Under the pieces are notes generated by a model that was not told where the DNA came from, ran no database searches, and saw only the letters and a list, made by a program, of their open reading frames with translations. From positions 1 through 47,914 of the forward strand of contig NZ_BBPM01000055.1 of the NCBI RefSeq assembly GCF_000787775.1: a stretch of DNA of 47,914 nucleotides, read 5' to 3'. How positions within the stretch are numbered: the first letter of the stretch is position 1; every line of letters starts with the position of its first letter. Below, in pieces: positions 8,249-16,972 of the stretch. The position numbers and the translations under genes were made by a program. This DNA comes from Streptacidiphilus carbonis (GTDB taxonomy: Bacteria > Actinomycetota > Actinomycetes > Streptomycetales > Streptomycetaceae).

Positions 8249-8901
8249 GCGACCCGATCGTCCAGGCCCTGGAACACGCCGCAGCCCGGGTGGGCCGCAC
8301 GCTGAGCAAGGACGCCAGCAAGGCCGTCAGCGACATGTACCACCAGGCCGGCCACGGGGCCGCGCAGGTGGCGAAGAACATCTCCGCGGCCGACGCCCAG
8401 CACGCCCATGAACTGGTCACCCTGGCGGAGAAGATCGCCAAGAACGACGGCAAGACCGGCCGCGGCGCCCGCAAGCGGATCCGGCAGCAGGCCGACGCCC
8501 GCTCCAAGATCGACCAGGCCCTGGGCGGCCACCGTGACTACGATGTGGAACTCGTCGTCGACAAGGCCAAGTACCCCGAATCGGCTCGGCACATCGCAGA
8601 GGCGCAGAAGGGGATCAACTGGCGAGGGGCGCGGGACCCCCGGAACACCAAGAAGCAACCGTCGATCCTCACCATCAACCGTGGCGGGGCGGAGACGAAC
8701 CGGGCGAAGTCTTTGAAGAACATCCTGACCCGGCCGCCGAAGGACCGTGACGAGTACCCGCCGGCGATGTTCAAGGAGGGCGGCGCCGGTGCGAGTGTGA
8801 AGTACATCCCGGAGGCTGACAACCGAGGCTCCGGATCAGCTATGGGAAGTGCTCTCTACGGTCTCAAGGACGGGACGCGAGTGAAGATAACGATACGGTG
8901 A
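8245..8901 (+). CDS. NucA/NucB-type DNase toxin
   Basis: 218 residues, GTG start in a GTGA overlap. The N-terminal part (1-90; MSDPIVQALEHAAARVG...) is helical and resembles the leader of other streptomycete T7SS toxins. The C-terminal part matches the deoxyribonuclease NucA/NucB family: YPESARHI, then a Thr/Asn-rich stretch, then DRDEYPPA, KEGGAGASV, DNRGSGS and a final LKDGTRVKI strand. The expected acidic and His residues in YPxxxxHI and RDEYPPA are present, so it should be active. There is no signal peptide, in line with type VII export. Likely an antibacterial nuclease delivered to competitors. Confidence 0.85.
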   Translation: MSDPIVQALEHAAARVGRTLSKDASKAVSDMYHQAGHGAAQVAKNISAADAQHAHELVTLAEKIAKNDGKTGRGARKRIRQQADARSKIDQALGGHRDYDVELVVDKAKYPESARHIAEAQKGINWRGARDPRNTKKQPSILTINRGGAETNRAKSLKNILTRPPKDRDEYPPAMFKEGGAGASVKYIPEADNRGSGSAMGSALYGLKDGTRVKITIR

Positions 8902-8914
8902 TAGGGGAGGAGTG

Positions 8915-9745
8915 ATGCGGGTGGACCAGGTCGATGTACTAGTCAGCACCGCCAGGGAGGGCCGGTTCCTCGAGGTTCTGCCGGAGCTTCTGAGGCTGAC
9001 CGGCCAGGAGGACGGCGATCCCGACGCCGCGTGGGAGGCCGCTGCCGCCGCTGTGGAGATCCTCGCCTGGGACGATCGGTCCGAGGAAGGCGCTGAACTG
9101 GTCGAGAACCTGATCCGCAGGGACGGCCGCCGCGGCGGGCTACTGAGTGACCAGGACTTCCCCTTCGTCGGAGCATTCCACGACGCCGAGCTGCAGGGCG
9201 GCCCGAGAGCGAAGCCCCGGCTGGAGGCAGCGGCGCTGATGCTCCCGGAGGAAAGCAATCTCGGCGAAGCGCTCCGACTGTCCGCGCAGGACCTTGACCA
9301 GGCCTCACCCGCCGAGGTCATCCACCGAGCTTATGGCTGGGGCCGTCCGGTCCTCCCGCTGGACGACTCGGTCATCGGAGCCGAACTGGTGGACCGACCG
9401 TTCGGAGAGCTGACGCAACGGGAGCGTGGCGTTCTCTGGGAAGCGCTGCAGGAGGTCAACGATTTTCCGCGGGCGCAACTCCTGCACAGTGCCACCGGCG
9501 AGCCGCCGGAGCAGTACGACGGGTGCCTCTGGATGGCAGGGTGGTACGCCACCGAAGGCGAGATCTCATCAGCCGAAGGCATGCTCCTTGCTGCTCATGG
9601 CCGGTGGTGGCCATTCCAGACCTGGGATGCGATTCCCGCCATGGCAGTTGTCGATCCGGTCCTGCGCCGGGCCTGCACCGAACGTGTGCGTGAGTACTAT
9701 CTGACCCGTCCGATCGGTCCCGAAGCAGCAAAGGAACAGCGATGA
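8915..9745 (+). CDS. Unknown protein, candidate immunity factor
   Basis: 276 residues from ATG 8915 (GGAGG 4 bases upstream; a GTG at 8912 would abut the ribosome site). Acidic, no signal peptide, no membrane span. The first half is helical with several Leu/Glu repeats; the second half has Trp-rich stretches (WMAGWYATEGE, GRWWPFQTWDAIPAM). I do not recognise the family. It lies 13 bases behind the nuclease toxin and overlaps the SMI1/KNR4 gene as ATGA, which is the usual place for immunity genes. Confidence 0.7.
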   Translation: MRVDQVDVLVSTAREGRFLEVLPELLRLTGQEDGDPDAAWEAAAAAVEILAWDDRSEEGAELVENLIRRDGRRGGLLSDQDFPFVGAFHDAELQGGPRAKPRLEAAALMLPEESNLGEALRLSAQDLDQASPAEVIHRAYGWGRPVLPLDDSVIGAELVDRPFGELTQRERGVLWEALQEVNDFPRAQLLHSATGEPPEQYDGCLWMAGWYATEGEISSAEGMLLAAHGRWWPFQTWDAIPAMAVVDPVLRRACTERVREYYLTRPIGPEAAKEQR

Positions 9746-10389
9746 CCGGCAGTGATTCCGGTGCGACCAGTGCCCTGGCCCAGCTCCTCGCTCGTGCCCG
9801 GGGCCCGATGGGGCCGTCCGCGGAGCTGGACTTCGGTGTCGAGAGCGGGCCGCTGGCCGAGCTCGGCTCTGTGATCTCCCAGCTCAACGGGTTCTTCCTG
9901 TTCAACGCGGGGGTCCAGGTCTTCCGGGTCGGCGACGAGGGCTACGGCCCGGACCTGTTGAGCTGGAACCACGAGGACACCTGGAAGGACACCTACGACG
10001 GGCTCGCCGACGACCTGTTCTGCTTCGGCCAGGACATCTTCGGCAACCAGTTCGCGATCATCGGCGGCGAAGAGGTCGTCGTCTTCGACCCGGAGTCGGC
10101 CAGGGTCGCCCCGCTCGGCAACAGCCTGGAGGAGTGGGCGGCCTGGCTGCTGGCGGACGAGGACGTGAACGGCGCGGCCTCCTTCGCCTACGCCTACCAG
10201 AAGGAGCTCGGCGCCCTCGACCCGGCCGAACGCCTGGTCCCGCTGACGTTCTTCATCGGGGGCGGCAGCTACGACTTCGACAACTTCGTGGCCCGCGACT
10301 CCGTCACCGCCATGCGGATCCGGGGCCCCATCGCCCAACAGGTCCACGACCTCCCGGACGGTGCCACCATCCGCTTCAGCGTGGACTGA
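9742..10389 (+). CDS. SMI1/KNR4 (SUKH) family protein, candidate immunity protein
   Basis: 215 residues, ATGA overlap with the preceding gene. The SUKH pattern is visible as LNGFFLFNAGVQVFRVG, then LLSWNHEDTWKDTYDGL...FCFGQDIFGNQFAI and VVVFDPESARVAPLGNSLEEW. A C-terminal extension (TFFIGGGSYDFDNF...) continues past the core. SUKH proteins are the commonest immunity family for nuclease toxins of polymorphic systems, so it or its neighbour probably protects against the NucA/NucB toxin. It converges on the PIN gene with 11 bases between. Confidence 0.8.
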   Translation: MTGSDSGATSALAQLLARARGPMGPSAELDFGVESGPLAELGSVISQLNGFFLFNAGVQVFRVGDEGYGPDLLSWNHEDTWKDTYDGLADDLFCFGQDIFGNQFAIIGGEEVVVFDPESARVAPLGNSLEEWAAWLLADEDVNGAASFAYAYQKELGALDPAERLVPLTFFIGGGSYDFDNFVARDSVTAMRIRGPIAQQVHDLPDGATIRFSVD

Positions 10390-10400
10390 GGACCGGGCAG

Positions 10401-10820
10401 TCAGACCTTCCGCACGACGATCCGTGGCGGAAGCAACTGCTCCAAATCGTCGACGTCGGACGTGAAAACCGTGACTTGCCCGTCCTGATTCATGGCGACG
10501 ACGGCGAGCATCGCGTCGATGGCGTACTTGTGGCCGTGGAGCCCGCAGCCGGCGAGCAGGCGACGTGCCTGCCTGCCCTCGTTCCTTCCGAGTTCGGCCA
10601 CGCGAACGCGGGAGAGCACCCAGCCCCACCGCTGTTCGGTCGTCCTGCCGTCGTACGCCTCCACCAGTGTCAGCGGTGAGGTCACCACCTCGACCTCGCC
10701 GCTGGCTGCCATGTCCAGCCGCGTCTTCATCATTCGATCGCCGCGTACTGCGAGCGACAGGGCCTCGCAGTCGAGGACGAAAACCCGAAGCTGCTCGGCC
10801 GGGTTGCCCCGCTTCTTCAC
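10401..10820 (-). CDS. PIN-domain ribonuclease toxin (VapC-like)
   Basis: 139 residues. PIN-domain acidic residues are Asp17 (FVLDCEA), Glu54 (TLVEAY), Asp102 (YAIDAML) and Asp122/Asp124 (FTSDVDD), the arrangement needed for Mg-dependent RNA cleavage. GTG start overlaps the stop of the antitoxin gene as GTGA. VapC toxins inhibit growth by cutting tRNA or rRNA when the antitoxin is degraded. Target cannot be told from sequence. Confidence 0.87.
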   Translation of the reverse strand: MKKRGNPAEQLRVFVLDCEALSLAVRGDRMMKTRLDMAASGEVEVVTSPLTLVEAYDGRTTEQRWGWVLSRVRVAELGRNEGRQARRLLAGCGLHGHKYAIDAMLAVVAMNQDGQVTVFTSDVDDLEQLLPPRIVVRKV

Positions 10821-11158
10821 GCCGCCTCTCCCGCCGTGCGGCGGCCCTTACCCGGTCCACCCTTCTGGGCCGGCTTCCCCTGGGGCGGCGCGGCGGCACG
10901 AGCCCCCGTCGCGGCGCGACGGCGTTCATGCTCGGCGTCGATCTCTGCAAGCTCCTCGCGGGCGGCCGCACGATCCGCTGCGGTGACGGGCCCGTACTCC
11001 TCCTCGAGCCAGGTGACGAGCTCGCGCAGTCGATCACGGTCCAACTGGAGGCGCAGTGCCCTGGCGACATAGGCCGAGACGCCCCGCTCGGCAGCCTCGG
11101 CCCGGACCTCCTCCAGGAGGTCTTCCGGGATGGTTACAGTGATCTTCTTACTCGCCAT
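10817..11158 (-). CDS. Ribbon-helix-helix antitoxin (VapB-like)
   Basis: 113 residues from ATG 11158. The N-terminus KKITVTIPEDLLEEV...VSAYVARALR is a ribbon-helix-helix DNA-binding domain (about 3-42). A charged helix follows, then a disordered Pro/Gly/Lys tail that probably wraps the toxin. The start is chosen because TATGGT (11171-11166 on this strand) lies exactly 7 bases before it, the leaderless pattern; longer in-frame starts would read through the operator. Likely represses its own operon. Confidence 0.82.
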   Translation of the reverse strand: MASKKITVTIPEDLLEEVRAEAAERGVSAYVARALRLQLDRDRLRELVTWLEEEYGPVTAADRAAAREELAEIDAEHERRRAATGARAAAPPQGKPAQKGGPGKGRRTAGEAA

Positions 11159-11174
11159 ACTCAATACCATACTC
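11155..11174 (-). promoter_or_regulatory. Leaderless promoter and repeat operator of the RHH-PIN pair
   Basis: On the + strand CCATACTC occurs at 11155-11162 and 11167-11174, a direct repeat of period 12. Read on the - strand the repeats overlap the -10 box TATGGT and the ATG. RHH dimers bind short direct or inverted repeats, so this is a plausible autoregulatory site. Confidence 0.6.
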
Positions 11175-11260
11175 CCCAGCTTCGGCCCCGCCTTGATCCC
11201 CGCAGTCGCCACCCTTGCGGGTGATGCCGTTTGGCGTAGTCGGGACGCCATCATGGCGAT

Positions 11261-12550
11261 ATGTCAGGTACCAAACCGTCCGGGCGGATCGCGGCGGCCG
11301 TGCTCATCGGAACCACCCTCGAGTTCTACGACTTCTTCATCTACGGGACGGCTGCCGCCCTGGTCTTCGGCCGGGCCTTCTTTCCCTCGCTGACCCCGGT
11401 CAACGGGCTGCTCGCCGCCTTCTCCGTCTACGCGGTCGGCTTTCTCGGGCGGCCCACCGGGGCGGCGGTGTTCGGGCACCTGGGCGACCGGTTGGGACGC
11501 AAGCGGGTGCTGGTCGGATCGCTGCTGCTGATGGGGCTGTCGACCACCGCGGTCGGACTGCTGCCCGGCTACGCCCACTGGGGCGTCTGGTCGCCGATCG
11601 CCCTGACCGTACTGCGCTTCCTCCAGGGAGTGGGCCTTGGCGGCGAGTTCGGCGGGGCGGCGCTGCTCGCCGTCGAGCACGCGGAGGAGGGACGGCGCGG
11701 ACGGCTGGCGGGCTTCGTCCAACTGGGTCCGTCCATCGGATTCGCGCTGGCCACCGGCCTGTTCTGGCTGCTGTCGGCGCTGCTGCCGGAGGCCGGGTTC
11801 CAAGCCTGGGGCTGGCGGCTGCCGTTCCTCGCCTCGATGGTGCTGGTCGGCTTCGGACTGGTCGTCAGGTCGCGCGTCCAGGAGACCCCCGCGTTCCTGG
11901 CGGCGGACACCGGTGGCGCTCCGGCGACCCCGCTCAAGGAGCTGGCGGCCGGCCACCTCCGCCCGCTCCTGCTCGGCGCGGGCACCGTGATGTCAGGCTC
12001 CGTCCTCTTCTACACCGCCACCACGTGGTGCCTGGCCCGGGCCACCGCGGACCTGCACCTGCCCCGGACCCGGATGCTCGGCCTGCTGCTGATCGCCAAC
12101 GTCTTCCTGGCCGCCGCGACCTACGCCTCCGCCCGCCTCTCCGACCGCTGGGGCCGACGCAGGATGATCCTGGTCGGCACGTTCGTAGGGCTGCTCTGGT
12201 CCCCGATGCTCGTCCCCCTGCTGGACACCGCCCGCACCCCGCTGATGTTCACCGGACTCACCGGAGCCCTCGTCGCCCTGGGCCTCTGCCTCGGCCCGGT
12301 CCCGGCACTGCTCTCGGAGCTCTTCCCCACCGCTGTCCGCTGCTCCGGCGCGTCCCTGTCCTACAACCTCGGCGGCCTGGTCGGCGGCGCCGTCGCCCCG
12401 CTCATCGCCACCCGCATCGCCGCGACCTTCGGCGGTCCAGCAGTCGGCGCCTACCTCGCAGCCGTCTGCGCCATCTCCACCCTCAGCGCCGCCGCCCTCC
12501 CGGAGACCAGCGGCCGAGCCCTCACCGAACCCGTTCCCGAACCGGCTTGA
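11261..12550 (+). CDS. MFS transporter, metabolite:H+ symporter (MHS) type
   Basis: 429 residues, about 12 membrane segments, no signal peptide. It opens with the MHS signature GTTLEFYDFFIYGTAAAL. The loop 2-3 motif GHLGDRLGRKR, then RFLQGVGLGGEFGGAAL, and the second-half motif LSDRWGRRRM are all present. Relatives move dicarboxylates, shikimate, proline/betaine or citrate with protons; the substrate cannot be read here. The gene stands alone, divergent from the antitoxin gene. Confidence 0.88.
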   Translation: MSGTKPSGRIAAAVLIGTTLEFYDFFIYGTAAALVFGRAFFPSLTPVNGLLAAFSVYAVGFLGRPTGAAVFGHLGDRLGRKRVLVGSLLLMGLSTTAVGLLPGYAHWGVWSPIALTVLRFLQGVGLGGEFGGAALLAVEHAEEGRRGRLAGFVQLGPSIGFALATGLFWLLSALLPEAGFQAWGWRLPFLASMVLVGFGLVVRSRVQETPAFLAADTGGAPATPLKELAAGHLRPLLLGAGTVMSGSVLFYTATTWCLARATADLHLPRTRMLGLLLIANVFLAAATYASARLSDRWGRRRMILVGTFVGLLWSPMLVPLLDTARTPLMFTGLTGALVALGLCLGPVPALLSELFPTAVRCSGASLSYNLGGLVGGAVAPLIATRIAATFGGPAVGAYLAAVCAISTLSAAALPETSGRALTEPVPEPA

Positions 12551-12672
12551 GCCGCGAACCACGACTGCGCAGGGGCGGTTCAGGCGATGGTCGTCGCTCC
12601 CCGAACACCTCGCCCTCGCCCGGGCGCCCACGTCATGATCGCGACTCCGACCAGGGCACGCCCCGCGCCGAC

Positions 12673-12678
12673 TAGGCT
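12673..12678 (+). promoter_or_regulatory. -10 box of the ABC-F gene
   Basis: TAGGCT fits TANNNT and would give a leader of about 50 bases ending in AGGAG 10 bases before the GTG at 12738. No good -35 is visible. Confidence 0.45.
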
Positions 12679-12737
12679 GGAGGGGTCGCAGACGCGTCCG
12701 TCCGCGCAGCCCCCAGCCCCGCAGGAGCGCAGCACCC

Positions 12738-14549
12738 GTGGCAGTCAATCTCGTAACCGTCGAAAATGTCGTCAAGGTCTACGGCACCCGTGCCGTCCTC
12801 GACGGCGTGTCCATCGGCGTCAGCGAAGGCGACCGGATCGGCGTCGTCGGCCGCAACGGCGACGGCAAGACCACCCTCACCCGGATCATGGCCAAGCTGG
12901 AGGAGGCCGACAGCGGCCGGGTCACCCATGTCGGCGGCCTGCGGGTGGGCGCCCTCACCCAGAGCGACTCGCTGGACCCCGCCGCGACCATCCGCCACGA
13001 GGTCATCGGCGACATGGACGACCACCAGTGGGCCGGCAACGCCAAGATCCGCGACGTCCTCACCGGACTCTTCGGCGGCCTTGACCTCCCCGGCTTCACC
13101 CAGGGACTGGACACCGTCATCGGCCCGCTGTCCGGCGGCGAGCGCCGCCGTATCGCGCTCGCCAAGCTGCTGATCGCCGAACCCGACCTGCTGGTCCTGG
13201 ACGAGCCCACCAACCACCTCGACGTCGAAGGCATCGCCTGGCTCGCCGGGCACCTGCGGGTCCGCCGGTCCGCGCTGGTCGTGGTCACCCACGACCGCTG
13301 GTTCCTGGACCAGGTCTGCACCCGGATGTGGGACGTCCAGGACGGCGCCGTGCACGAGTACGAGGGCGGCTACTCCGACTACGTCTTCGCGCGCGCCGAG
13401 CGCCAGCGGATCGCCGCGACCGAGGAGACAAAGCGGCAGAACCTGGTCCGCAAGGAGCTGGCCTGGCTGCGCCGCGGTGCCCCGGCCCGTACCTCCAAGC
13501 CCCGCTTCCGGGTCGAGGCGGCCAACGAGCTGATCGCCGACGTTCCCGAGCCGCGCGACCGCGCCGAGCTGATGAAGTTCGCCAACTCGCGGCTGGGCAA
13601 GACGGTGTTCGAGCTGGAGGACGTCACCGTCCAGGCCGGACCCAAGGTGCTGCTGGAGCGCCTCACCTGGAACCTCGGCCCCGGCGACCGCATCGGCGTG
13701 CTCGGCGTCAACGGCGCCGGCAAGACCTCGCTGATGCGCGCCATGCAGGCGGCCTGGGCCAGCGACGGCGACGTCCAGCCCGCGGCAGGACGGGTCGTGG
13801 TCGGGAAGACCGTGAAGCTGGCCTACCTCTCCCAGGAGGTCACCGAGCTCCCGGCGACGCTGCGGGTGCTGGAGGCGGTCGAGCAGGTTCGCGGCCGGGT
13901 GGACCTGGGCAAGGGCCGCGAGATGTCGGCCGGCCAGCTCTGCGAGACCTTCGGCTTCGGCAAGGAGAAGCAGTGGACCCCGGTCGGCGACCTCTCCGGC
14001 GGTGAGCGCCGCCGGCTGCAGCTGCTGCGCCTGCTGATGGACGAGCCCAACGTCCTGTTCATGGACGAGCCCACCAACGACCTCGACATCGAGACCCTCA
14101 GCCAGCTGGAGGACCTCCTGGACGGCTGGCCGGGCTCGCTGGTCATCGTCAGCCACGACCGCTACTTCATCGAGCGGACCACCGACCGGGTGTTCGCCCT
14201 GCTCGGCGACCGGACCCTGCGGATGCTGCCGAAGGGCATCGACGAGTACCTGGAGCGCCGGCACGCGATGGAGGCCGCAGCCGCTGCCGCCTCGGGTCAC
14301 GCCGCCGGCGGCGCCGCGGCTGCGGCCCCCCGCAAGGGCGGCGACACCCGCACGGCCAAGAAGGAGCTCCAGCGCCTGGAACGGCTGATCCAGAAGCTGG
14401 ACAAGGAGGAGACCAAGCTGCACGCGCAGATGGCCGAGCACGCCGCCGACTTCGGCAAGGTCGGCGAGCTGGACTCCAAGCTCCGTGCCCTGAAGGAGGA
14501 GCGGGACGAGCTGGAGCTGGAGTGGCTGGAACTGGCCGAGGACGTGTGA
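12738..14549 (+). CDS. ABC-F family ATPase (Uup-like ribosome-associated protein)
   Basis: 603 residues, soluble, two ABC domains and no membrane part. First domain: Walker A GRNGDGKT (about 38-45), LSGGERRR (about 131), DEPTNHLD (about 155). Linker: Arg/Lys-rich KRQNLVRKELAWLRRGAPAR, the arm that reaches the ribosome. Second domain: GVNGAGKTS (about 323), LSGGERRR (about 419), DEPTNDLD (about 443). A C-terminal Ala-rich linker and charged coiled coil (about 540-603) resemble Uup. ABC-F proteins act on stalled or assembling ribosomes; some give antibiotic resistance, but nothing here points to that. It lies downstream of the ispE block, as is common in streptomycetes. Confidence 0.9.
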   Translation: MAVNLVTVENVVKVYGTRAVLDGVSIGVSEGDRIGVVGRNGDGKTTLTRIMAKLEEADSGRVTHVGGLRVGALTQSDSLDPAATIRHEVIGDMDDHQWAGNAKIRDVLTGLFGGLDLPGFTQGLDTVIGPLSGGERRRIALAKLLIAEPDLLVLDEPTNHLDVEGIAWLAGHLRVRRSALVVVTHDRWFLDQVCTRMWDVQDGAVHEYEGGYSDYVFARAERQRIAATEETKRQNLVRKELAWLRRGAPARTSKPRFRVEAANELIADVPEPRDRAELMKFANSRLGKTVFELEDVTVQAGPKVLLERLTWNLGPGDRIGVLGVNGAGKTSLMRAMQAAWASDGDVQPAAGRVVVGKTVKLAYLSQEVTELPATLRVLEAVEQVRGRVDLGKGREMSAGQLCETFGFGKEKQWTPVGDLSGGERRRLQLLRLLMDEPNVLFMDEPTNDLDIETLSQLEDLLDGWPGSLVIVSHDRYFIERTTDRVFALLGDRTLRMLPKGIDEYLERRHAMEAAAAAASGHAAGGAAAAAPRKGGDTRTAKKELQRLERLIQKLDKEETKLHAQMAEHAADFGKVGELDSKLRALKEERDELELEWLELAEDV

Positions 14550-14654
14550 CGTCTCACAGCAGTGCGGACGGCGTTCCGACAGCGGGCGCTTCGTGCACCA
14601 CGGGACGGGGAACGAGATGGGGGACGGGGCGTGAGAACTGTCGTAGGTGTGAGG

Positions 14655-14660
14655 TAACTT
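14655..14660 (+). promoter_or_regulatory. Weak candidate -10 box for the type VII accessory locus
   Basis: TAACTT lies 43 bases before the ATG at 14704. No convincing -35. It is the best candidate in the 154-bp gap after the ABC-F gene. Confidence 0.3.
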
Positions 14661-14703
14661 TGTCTTGGCTCTGACACAGATGACGGGTACATGGAGGGGG
14701 ACC

Positions 14704-15252
14704 ATGACAGCGCCGGACCTGACAACTGAGCTCACCACGCTCACCACCTTCCGCAACCGGGTGGACGATCTACTCACCTCGTTGAACTCCAGTCCTGCCT
14801 CGACCACATCCATGGGTCGTCAGCAGTTCGACATGGAGAGCCTGGGGACGACGGTCTTCACCAACGACGGGAAGATGGGTTTCGACGAGGTCATCGACCT
14901 CTTCTCGACCTACAGCACGGTGCAGGAGCAGCTGCAGAAGCTCTCCCAGACGCTGACCGACCAGATAAACGCGATGAGCATCACGGTGAAGATCTCCCAG
15001 GTCGGCTACAACAACGTCGAGGCCAGCCAGGTGGACACGCTGTGGAAGATCCAGCAGCAGACCACCGCTGACGTCCCGCCGCCGGGTCAGACCAACCTGA
15101 CGGTGCAGCAGCAGATCGACATCGCCAACGCGCAGGACGACCGGCCGCCGCACCCGCACCCGCAGACCAGCGCTACGACGACGCCGAGCAGCGACACCAG
15201 CACGTCCACCAGCAGCAGCGACACAGGCAGTTCGACCAACCGAGGGCAGTAG
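14704..15252 (+). CDS. Small helical protein of a type VII secretion accessory locus
   Basis: 182 residues from ATG 14704 (GGAGGGGG upstream). The first 125 residues are mostly helical (LTTFRNRVDDLLTSLN, STVQEQLQKLSQTLTDQIN), consistent with an ESX-like helical hairpin though without a clear WXG. The last 50 are Pro/His then Ser/Thr-rich and probably disordered. No signal peptide. First of three same-strand genes ending in a mycosin. Function unknown; a secreted partner or chaperone of the next gene product is a reasonable guess. Confidence 0.7.
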   Translation: MTAPDLTTELTTLTTFRNRVDDLLTSLNSSPASTTSMGRQQFDMESLGTTVFTNDGKMGFDEVIDLFSTYSTVQEQLQKLSQTLTDQINAMSITVKISQVGYNNVEASQVDTLWKIQQQTTADVPPPGQTNLTVQQQIDIANAQDDRPPHPHPQTSATTTPSSDTSTSTSSSDTGSSTNRGQ

Positions 15253-15280
15253 GCGGACCGGGGGAACGGGGAGTAAGGGC

Positions 15281-16930
15281 ATGCGACCAGACGAGGGCGG
15301 TGGCGACTCGTGGACCGCCAACACCAACTTCGAGCAGTTCACACACGCTGATCTGCTCAAGATGATGGCGGGTGCCAACCCGCAGGCAGTCAACAAGGTC
15401 GGCAGCACGCTGGCCGAGGCCAGTACGCACATGCAGACCCTGGCGGACGACCTGGCGGCGCACATCAACGGGCTGGAGTGGGACGGCGAGGCGGGTGACT
15501 CCTTCAAGTCCTGGGCCCGTCAGGTCGTCTCCGCGACGGACACCCTCGCTGTCTTCACCAGCAACACCGCGGTGGGCATCAACATGGCGGGCGAGACGTT
15601 GAGCAGCACCCAGGTGCCGCCCATCCCGGCAGCCGACCAGGCGACGGTGGACGCCTACAAGCGCCAGTTCGGCGCCCAGACGTTCGTCGGCCCGGACGGC
15701 GAGGCCAAGGTCGCCAAGCCGCTCCTCAACACGAACTTGTCGCTCAACGGCGGCACCGCGAGCCCGGCGATCACCCATGAGGTCACCCAGGAGACCGCGT
15801 ACCAGGCGCAGACGCGCCTGGACGCGGCCCACCAGGAGGCCATCGGACAGATGGAGAAGCTGGGCGGCGCGTACGTCGGCGCGAAGTCCACACTGACGGT
15901 GAGCACGATCCCGACCTTCCCGCCGACGCCGGCGGCGCTGATGCCGCCGCAGGGGAGTGGGATCGACTCATACGCTGGCAACGTCGGCGGGGTCAACAAT
16001 GGCACGAGCCGTAGCGGCGTCACCGGCGGTGTGGCGACCACTGTGGGTGGAACCAAAAGCACCCGGAAAAGCGCCGAAGGTTCTACTTCGGAGGGCAATA
16101 CGGGAACAAAGACCGTTCAGCCGGTTGCATCTCCCGGGTCGGGATCAGGATCTGGAACCGGGGGCGGTTCCACCGGTGGCGGTTCCACGACCCTTCAAGG
16201 TGTTCAGGACCCGAATGCTCCGTCAAGTTCCGGCGGAGGCAGCACTAACGGTGGTGGGACCGGTGGCTCCGGGGGCACCAACGGCGGGACGGGAGGCGGT
16301 GGCGTTGTCGTTCCCGTACCCGGCGGGGGAAATGGCGGCCAGGGATCCGGTGGCACCAACCCAGGTGGGCTGGGCTCGGGAAAACCGACGGATTCGGGCA
16401 CCGGCGGCACCAATAACACAGGTATCGGTGGCAGCGGTGGCCGGTCGGGAGGCACTAGTGGGGAACCCGAGCCCGGGATCCACGGTGGTCTGCCCTCCAC
16501 AGCCGGTGGGGGCAGCAGCCCCAATCGCGTGAAGTCGGGTGTCATCGGCGCAGAGGGGGAGGGTGCGGGCGGCTCTGCCTCGGCTCTCGGTCGAGGACGC
16601 ATCGGCGGTGGAGTTGCGGGCGTCGAAGGCGCAGGAGGCGGCGCATTCAGCGGGGTCGGGGGCTCGGCCACGGGCGAAGCGGCATCCATGGCTGAGAGCG
16701 CGGGTTCGAGCACGGCACGAGCCGGGCTCGGCAGCGCCGCGGCCACCGAGGGCGCAGCGGCTGCGGCAGGCGAGCACGGCGGCAGCGGCATGATGCCGAT
16801 GAGTGCCGGCGGTATGGGTGGCGGCGCTGGTGGCGGCGGCAAGCGCAAGCGTGCGCGAGCGGCCTACCTCACAGAAGATGAGGAGACCTGGGCTCCGGAC
16901 GTCCAGGCCAACCCGACCGTGATCAAGTAG
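15281..16930 (+). CDS. WXG100/PPE-like type VII substrate with Gly-rich C-terminus
   Basis: 549 residues, GGGGAG ribosome site. Residues about 25-110 form a WXG-type helical hairpin with LEWDGEAGDSFKSW at the turn. Helices continue to about 215, and then a Gly/Ser/Thr-rich low-complexity region (about 225-520) full of GGS, GGT and GGG. The C-terminus KRARAAYLTEDEETW contains YLTED, a match to the YxxxD/E type VII export motif. Long glycine-rich tails recall PPE/PE-PGRS proteins. Its place directly before a mycosin supports export by an ESX-like system encoded elsewhere. Confidence 0.8.
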   Translation: MRPDEGGGDSWTANTNFEQFTHADLLKMMAGANPQAVNKVGSTLAEASTHMQTLADDLAAHINGLEWDGEAGDSFKSWARQVVSATDTLAVFTSNTAVGINMAGETLSSTQVPPIPAADQATVDAYKRQFGAQTFVGPDGEAKVAKPLLNTNLSLNGGTASPAITHEVTQETAYQAQTRLDAAHQEAIGQMEKLGGAYVGAKSTLTVSTIPTFPPTPAALMPPQGSGIDSYAGNVGGVNNGTSRSGVTGGVATTVGGTKSTRKSAEGSTSEGNTGTKTVQPVASPGSGSGSGTGGGSTGGGSTTLQGVQDPNAPSSSGGGSTNGGGTGGSGGTNGGTGGGGVVVPVPGGGNGGQGSGGTNPGGLGSGKPTDSGTGGTNNTGIGGSGGRSGGTSGEPEPGIHGGLPSTAGGGSSPNRVKSGVIGAEGEGAGGSASALGRGRIGGGVAGVEGAGGGAFSGVGGSATGEAASMAESAGSSTARAGLGSAAATEGAAAAAGEHGGSGMMPMSAGGMGGGAGGGGKRKRARAAYLTEDEETWAPDVQANPTVIK

Positions 16931-16972
16931 GTTCTTGAGCGGATGATCGAGCGCGAAGGCAAGGAGAGCACA

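Noticed and set aside
16100-16850. Repetitive DNA element
   Set aside because: It is the glycine-rich coding region of the WXG/PPE-like gene.
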